Below, one piece after another: positions 7,535 through 11,772 of a stretch of 11,772 nucleotides of DNA. Origin of the DNA: Bacteroidota bacterium. GTDB taxonomy: Bacteria; Bacteroidota; Rhodothermia; Rhodothermales; UBA10348. The notes beneath the pieces were generated by a model. It saw only the letters and a list, made by a program, of their open reading frames with translations. It was not told the origin of the DNA and did not search any database. Within the stretch, counting starts at the first letter, position 1. Each line of letters starts with the position of its first letter. Both the position numbers and the translations under genes were made by a program. The DNA is taken from positions 1 to 11,772 of the forward strand of contig JAAZVD010000021.1 in the NCBI GenBank assembly GCA_018623785.1, given 5' to 3'.

Positions 7535-9052
7535 CTAAAGGCCGTAATCCGTGACGGGCCACGCAGGTCGACCTGTGCTGGCCTTGAATAGTTGCGTAGG
7601 TGCCGATGCTACCTCGGTGGATGGAATCGTGAGCAACTCAAGAGCATCACGATCGATCGCGATGCGTGTCGCGCTCCGCAGCTCTACCAGGATATCTTCA
7701 AGTACAGCGCGCGTCTTGGCATGTCTTACCTGGCGCTCTACCTCTTGACGCACCTGTTGTAAAGAGGAGGCATCCGGCCAATTGGAACGGTAGCGCTCGA
7801 AATAGACCAGCATATCATCTTCATCCACTGACACTGAGTCTGCTATGAGGCCTCGATACGCTTGATAGGTCCACTTGTCGGACCAGCGTCTGACTTCTGT
7901 CTGCAGTGAGGGATCAGTATCAAATCCCTGCTCGATCGCCAAGCGAATGAAGCTGCGATCCCTGACCAGCAGTCCAAACGCATCGTAAAGATCCGAACGG
8001 AACTCCTCGAAAGAGCGGGTGGACAACGGATAGCGATCATGGGGGTACTCCTCCAAGAATTCCGCAACCGACCATGAGCGCTGACTTGTCTCCATAACCG
8101 TCTCTGGACCAAGGTCTCTCAAGAATTTCGCATACGGAGAGATGTCGGTGGCCAACTGCAGTCCAAGCGTCAGGTAATCATTCTTCGGCTCTCCTTCTCG
8201 ATAGTTTAACCACTGCCACAATGCCCGCTCGAGACGCCCGTAGGCCGAACCTTTCAATCGAAGGTTACTATCAGCCACCGTCCGTTGAATCAAGGCCCGG
8301 GCCGCTTGCTGGGATTTCTCCGCGTAAGCAACCTGCTCATATCGTTCGAGCTCGTCGGGACTTGGATCGGCCGTAATCGGTGTTCGCACGATATCGATCA
8401 CTTCGATCAGAAGAAATGAGCTCCGATAGGCAATGGGCTCCGAAACGGTGCCGACGGGCATATTCTGGATGGCCTTCCAGACGAGCGGATCGAGGTCAGC
8501 CGCAGAGAGCAGATCCGTCTCCAACTCGGTAGTAAGGAGGCCCAACCCATCATCCGTTTCGGCCGCAATCATGGCGAGAGCTGCATCGAAGCCCTCTTCC
8601 ACGTATCGTCTTCGCGCCTCCTCAGCAGTCTCGGCATCAGCAACAGGGATGAATCGCAAAGCAAATTGAACGGCATCGAGTCTGCGTAGCGAATCGACAT
8701 CTGCCGGTGTGACATGCACGGAGCGAGCAGCATCCTCCTCGAATATCCTGCCGACCAGGAGCTCGTTCGTCAGGCTTTGGATTCGAAGCTGTACGGTCAA
8801 GGCGGAATCGACACCGGCCCGGTACCCTTCCAAGGCCAGCAGGCGCTCGTCAATCATACGCTCCAGATACGATGCTTTTGGATCGGCTCCCCGTTTGAGC
8901 TCCGGAAATCCCTGCTCGTAGTCTCGTTGGAATTCCAGCACGGTAATCGTGGCATCTCCGATCTGGGCCAGGACGTGCTCTTCGGGTCGGGAGTCCCTGC
9001 ATCCTGCCAGCAGCAGGAGCACCATCACCATATGTGGCATGCAACGGGCCAT
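7535..9052 (-). CDS. SurA/PpiC-like periplasmic chaperone, lipoprotein; parvulin domain degenerate
   Basis: The ~505-residue product begins with a lipoprotein signal (lipobox LAGC, acceptor cysteine at residue 18 from this start). A SurA-N-like chaperone segment follows (about 25-120: [19 protein letters not shown], then [20 protein letters not shown]). A parvulin-like region covers about 125-225 (QFALRFIPV, an LGLL stretch, [21 protein letters not shown]). The C-terminal half is helical and repeats the chaperone pattern ([46 protein letters not shown]). The histidines usual at the start and end of a parvulin domain are absent, so it probably binds unfolded envelope proteins rather than isomerising prolines. 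The start is uncertain: ATG at 9052 makes a TGATG overlap with the upstream stop, GTG at 9055 a GTGA overlap, and ATG 9040 is also possible. Context with two secreted proteins upstream suggests help in their export. Confidence 0.75.
   Translation of the reverse strand: MARCMPHMVMVLLLLAGCRDSRPEEHVLAQIGDATITVLEFQRDYEQGFPELKRGADPKASYLERMIDERLLALEGYRAGVDSALTVQLRIQSLTNELLVGRIFEEDAARSVHVTPADVDSLRRLDAVQFALRFIPVADAETAEEARRRYVEEGFDAALAMIAAETDDGLGLLTTELETDLLSAADLDPLVWKAIQNMPVGTVSEPIAYRSSFLLIEVIDIVRTPITADPSPDELERYEQVAYAEKSQQAARALIQRTVADSNLRLKGSAYGRLERALWQWLNYREGEPKNDYLTLGLQLATDISPYAKFLRDLGPETVMETSQRSWSVAEFLEEYPHDRYPLSTRSFEEFRSDLYDAFGLLVRDRSFIRLAIEQGFDTDPSLQTEVRRWSDKWTYQAYRGLIADSVSVDEDDMLVYFERYRSNWPDASSLQQVRQEVERQVRHAKTRAVLEDILVELRSATRIAIDRDALELLTIPSTEVASAPTQLFKASTGRPAWPVTDYGL
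7644..7665. repeat. 22-bp near-perfect palindrome about 125 nt upstream of glpK
   Basis: The core CGATCGATCG (7650-7659) is flanked by GCATC on the left (7644-7648) and GATGC on the right (7661-7665), with a single A/C mismatch at 7649 and 7660. In the mRNA that mismatch becomes a G-U wobble. It lies in the 3' part of the SurA-like gene (about codons 463-470). Its two-fold symmetry and distance from glpK would suit a dimeric DNA-binding protein, but there is no direct evidence for an operator. Confidence 0.6.
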
Positions 9053-11043
9053 CACTCCGCCCGAATGATCGAAGTGACGATCCGCTTGTGCCCACTTTCA
9101 ATCACAGTGAAGTATGCCCCCGCCGGAATCCGAGTAGCGTCCCACTGCAATTCCAGCGACCCGTTGGATGGGACATTCTGGGCCAGCGTTGCAATACGAC
9201 GCCCCAAAGCATCGAAAATGTACACCGATACGCTTTCAGAGAATTGCTCGTTCAAGGAAATGCGGAGCGTGTTATTGAACGGATTCGGAAACACGTCTGC
9301 TTCCAGATCCGGGATAAAGGGCCCGTGTTCTCGGCTCGTGGGCATGGGGGAGCCCAGAACGGCAGAAGCGGGAATGCTGTAGACGAACGGATAAAAGCTG
9401 GCCCATGCGCCACTCGATTTGCGCTGGTAGTAGTCGGTTCCGGATTCAGAATTGGTCCAAAGCGATCCATCGGGAAGGAATGATAGATCTTCGATCCCAT
9501 GCGGCATGATGATGACGGAGTCCGGATCGACCAGAACAGATGGTGACAAATCTTCGCGTCGGTAGCGCAGTAGTTCGGCTGTGGTTGAGGTCCGGTTTCT
9601 GGACAGGACGACTACGGTCCCCCGAGGACCTTCAATCAAATCAACCCCCTGAATCCGTCTGGGAAGGGGGAATCGATAGGAAGGAGTGGGATCCGGACGT
9701 CCCTGCTCATCGAGTGCGTGAGCGAACAGGTACGGAGCGACATCTGACGACGTACGATAGTCCCCGACCCATAGCGTATCCCGGAAAGCCGACACAAAAG
9801 AGGCCTTCGAAGGAGTCTGTATGGTTCCGTCGGAGTCGGCCTGCAAATCAACGTATTTCTGCGGATTCGACGGGTCCCAATCGGGAAGCGGATAGCGTTC
9901 CAGGATACTTTCGGAGGAGATGTACAGGGCACCGTGTGAATAGGCCACACCACCCGCATGAGAATGCGAGAGCTGACCCATCAACCGGAAGGCCCGACGA
10001 ACCATCCCTGTCTGGGCATTGATTTCGGCTACAATGGAATGCTGTAGGCGAATGGTACCCTGCCGGGTGCGATGGTAATAGGATACGTACACATAGGGGA
10101 TGTCCTCGCTGTCCGAGGTCTCCACTCTGGACGCCGTACCCTGTGGGATGTAGAGATCGTTCGCATACGGCAGGAAGAAACGATCCTTGATTTCGACGGG
10201 TGAAGATTGAATTCTCAGATCAGCTGGAAGTCGCTGGTTATCCAGGTCGTAGTCGTGGTAGGAGGGAAGGCCGAAGTACGGGCTACCATCATGAGGAATA
10301 CCTGAGGTCACGTACTCTTCAGGCGTCTCATACGCTTTCACGGAGGCCGCAAAAACATGACCCGTGAAGGTGCCCGTCAATGACGGATCAGAAGGATCCC
10401 CCGCGGCTGAGGATCCGATCATGATGGGGTGGGAGAAGGCATATGGACTGGGAATGGAGAGATCCACCGCATGCTCTGACTGCGATACTCCGTCCACGAA
10501 AAGCCGCAGCGTCAGCGTCCCTTGCCAATATTTGATGGTGGCAGCAACCCAAACATTGATTTCGGTCGCTACCGGGTGTTCTGCATTCAGACGATAGGTT
10601 GAGTCCTGAATCGCAAATTCGAAGTAGGGGACATCGTTACTGAGGCCGATCGTGAATCCTCCACTGGAATCGACCCGGTTTGATAGCAACGAAGACGTCT
10701 GACCGGAATCTTGCCCACGAAACCAGATCTCCATCGAGAACTGGGGTCCCAGCGGTTGCGAAAATGACTCGGTTTCCTGGCTTCGAATCGTGGATTGAAC
10801 CGATTCAAACTCTGCCGTACTAGGCGCCGTCATTCCCCACCCACCAGGGTTTCGTGCGGCAAACTCTACAGGGTCAAGGAAAGGACCTTCCTCGACATTA
10901 TCCGTGATTACAGATGATGACAGCGAGGCTCCTTCTGGCAGGTATCGAAACAGAACAGCCGTCGCCTGTCCGCTGGCCTTGTGGCCAGCGGACAGGACGA
11001 ATAAGACTGTAATGAAGATGAGCTTGAAAGGAGCACGAATCAT
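9052..11043 (-). CDS. secreted LamG plus beta-propeller-like protein with T9SS type A sorting domain
   Basis: The 663-residue product has an N-terminal signal peptide (MIRAPFK then LIFITVLFVLSAG, likely cleaved near residue 27). A LamG/concanavalin-A-like domain covers about 100-240 (FSMEIWFRGQ, LTLRLFVDGV, PIMIGSSAAGD). About 300 residues follow with repeated short strands and G/D turns (SHAGGVAYSHGALYISSES, TLWVGDYRTS, DLSFLPDGSLWTNSESG), resembling a beta-propeller. The last ~80 residues, from DVFPNPFNNTLRISL through FDALGRRIATLA to IPAGAYF, are a type A sorting domain, which directs export by T9SS and anchoring or release at the cell surface. Its ligand is unknown; LamG domains often bind glycans or proteins. 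It starts 3 nt after the upstream T9SS protein stop and overlaps the SurA-like gene, so the three form an operon. The region encoding the signal peptide contains a very strong hairpin. Confidence 0.85.
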   Translation of the reverse strand: MIRAPFKLIFITVLFVLSAGHKASGQATAVLFRYLPEGASLSSSVITDNVEEGPFLDPVEFAARNPGGWGMTAPSTAEFESVQSTIRSQETESFSQPLGPQFSMEIWFRGQDSGQTSSLLSNRVDSSGGFTIGLSNDVPYFEFAIQDSTYRLNAEHPVATEINVWVAATIKYWQGTLTLRLFVDGVSQSEHAVDLSIPSPYAFSHPIMIGSSAAGDPSDPSLTGTFTGHVFAASVKAYETPEEYVTSGIPHDGSPYFGLPSYHDYDLDNQRLPADLRIQSSPVEIKDRFFLPYANDLYIPQGTASRVETSDSEDIPYVYVSYYHRTRQGTIRLQHSIVAEINAQTGMVRRAFRLMGQLSHSHAGGVAYSHGALYISSESILERYPLPDWDPSNPQKYVDLQADSDGTIQTPSKASFVSAFRDTLWVGDYRTSSDVAPYLFAHALDEQGRPDPTPSYRFPLPRRIQGVDLIEGPRGTVVVLSRNRTSTTAELLRYRREDLSPSVLVDPDSVIIMPHGIEDLSFLPDGSLWTNSESGTDYYQRKSSGAWASFYPFVYSIPASAVLGSPMPTSREHGPFIPDLEADVFPNPFNNTLRISLNEQFSESVSVYIFDALGRRIATLAQNVPSNGSLELQWDATRIPAGAYFTVIESGHKRIVTSIIRAE
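10965..10996. repeat. 14-bp perfect inverted repeat with 4-nt loop over the signal-peptide codons
   Basis: CCTGTCCGCTGGCC (10965-10978) and GGCCAGCGGACAGG (10983-10996) are exact reverse complements separated by TTGT; further CG/CG pairing beyond one bulged base extends it. On the mRNA it lies 48-79 nt from the ATG of the 663-residue protein, spanning codons 16-26 (about LSAGHKASGQ). It is GC-rich and lacks a U-tract, so it is not an intrinsic terminator. Chance expectation in this window is below 0.001. Confidence 0.9.
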
Positions 11044-11046
11044 GAT

Positions 11047-11772
11047 CTACTTGATCAGCATCATCTTCTGGGTCAGGAAAGTGGTACCGGAGCGAAGCGT
11101 GTAAAAGTACAATCCGCTTGCATAGCGGGAGGCGTCAAACGTCACCCGATGTACTCCAGGTGCATGCTCTCCCGAGACCAGCGTCGTGACGCGTTGTCCT
11201 AGGATATTGAAGACCTGGATCTCCACGCTGGAGGTTGCTGGTACCACGTACTCGATGGCTGTCGTTGGATTGAACGGGTTCGGATAGTTTTGCGACAGCT
11301 CGAACTGAAGCGGCAATTCGTCCGAATCAGTAGCAACAAGTGTCGCTACATCCACCCATGCAGGCATGGTTGCTGGATCCGCATTGCCATCCCCGTCGAC
11401 TCCTCCAAGCGTCCCAACAAAGCCGTTGCCCGATGCGTCAACTGTGGTCTCGCCGCTGCCTTCATCGAAATGCCAGAGGGCCAGCGTGAGAGCATCTTCC
11501 ACGTAGGGCTCAGTGGGGAGCTCAAAGTCGGCGGTGTAGCGCTCGACGACCGATACACGAACCTCATCGATCATACCCCTAAAGCCTTCATACCGATCAT
11601 TCCACAAGTCTTCAGCCCCGTTTCCAATGGCCATTGCCATGGTACCACCTAGCAGGGATACGTCGGACTCAACGGCAGCCAACTGGGTACCATCAACGAA
11701 GATGCGCATAGAGTCAGCTGTATTCCACGTCACGGCGACGTGGTACCAGCGCGGGTAATACACGTCGTCGAC
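11047..11772 (-). CDS. LamG-domain surface protein with T9SS type A sorting domain (N-terminus outside window)
   Basis: The frame is open to the window edge, so only the last 241 residues are seen. The visible part opens inside a LamG/concanavalin-A-like domain (YYPRWYHVAVTWN, MRIFVDGTQLAAV, GMIDEVRVS), the usual end of such a domain. A short segment follows, LALWHFDEGSGETTVDASGN with GFVGTLGG, which is the usual opening of a LamG module but is not followed by the rest of one. The final ~85 residues form a textbook type A sorting domain: FELSQNYPNPFNPTTAIEYV, then VFNILGQRV, YASGLYFYTL and a basic end KMMLIK. The protein should therefore be exported through T9SS to the cell surface or medium. 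It is the first gene of the visible operon, ending 3 nt before the next start. Without the N-terminus the catalytic or binding function cannot be named. Confidence 0.85.
   Translation of the reverse strand, partial: VDDVYYPRWYHVAVTWNTADSMRIFVDGTQLAAVESDVSLLGGTMAMAIGNGAEDLWNDRYEGFRGMIDEVRVSVVERYTADFELPTEPYVEDALTLALWHFDEGSGETTVDASGNGFVGTLGGVDGDGNADPATMPAWVDVATLVATDSDELPLQFELSQNYPNPFNPTTAIEYVVPATSSVEIQVFNILGQRVTTLVSGEHAPGVHRVTFDASRYASGLYFYTLRSGTTFLTQKMMLIK

Noticed and set aside
9002..9018. TCCTGC/GCAGGA inverted repeat in the lipoprotein signal of the SurA-like gene
   Set aside because: A by-product of runs of leucine codons next to the lipobox; only 6 bp.
8714..9382. 222-codon open frame on the plus strand
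   Set aside because: It lies antisense across the SurA-like and LamG genes, its translation has no recognisable domain or signal, and the minus-strand frames are clearly real.

Overview
All genes in this window lie on the minus strand and are transcribed from high to low coordinates. Spacing is tight: most gaps are 1 to 70 nt and two pairs overlap. No intergenic stretch exceeds about 120 nt, and no RNA genes, insertion sequences or CRISPR arrays were seen. Two secreted proteins end in type A sorting domains of the type IX secretion system (T9SS), one with the classic QNYPNPFNP motif. There are also many lipoproteins, a DUF6090-like protein and few Shine-Dalgarno sequences. Together these point to the Bacteroidota/Rhodothermota/Balneolota group. 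The moderate base composition and the style of the sorting domain suggest a marine Rhodothermota or Balneolota relative, which is an inference.

In transcription order, the right end (11772 to about 7535) holds a secretion block. It has a right-truncated LamG plus T9SS protein, a second LamG plus beta-propeller-like plus T9SS protein, and a SurA-like lipoprotein whose isomerase domain has lost its catalytic histidines. These three are separated by 3 nt and a stop/start overlap.

The centre (7518 to 1362) is a complete glycerol and glycerol-3-phosphate (G3P) locus in the order glpK, glpD, a lipoprotein glycerophosphodiester phosphodiesterase (GDPD), glpF, glpT. GDPD would release G3P from glycerophosphodiesters outside the inner membrane and GlpT would import it in exchange for phosphate. 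GlpF admits free glycerol, GlpK phosphorylates it, and GlpD oxidises both G3P streams to dihydroxyacetone phosphate. glpK to glpD (1 nt gap) and glpF to glpT (ATGA overlap) look translationally coupled.

The left end (1280 to 9) has a DUF6090-like membrane protein and a small lipoprotein of unknown function.

No wholly new system is evident. The structure least explained by the genes is a set of unusually long inverted repeats inside coding sequence: a 14-bp stem at 10965-10996, a 13-bp stem at 3780-3811, an 18-bp palindrome at 3350-3367 and a 22-bp near-palindrome at 7644-7665. GlpK also lacks the regulatory residues known from enterobacterial and Gram-positive homologues.
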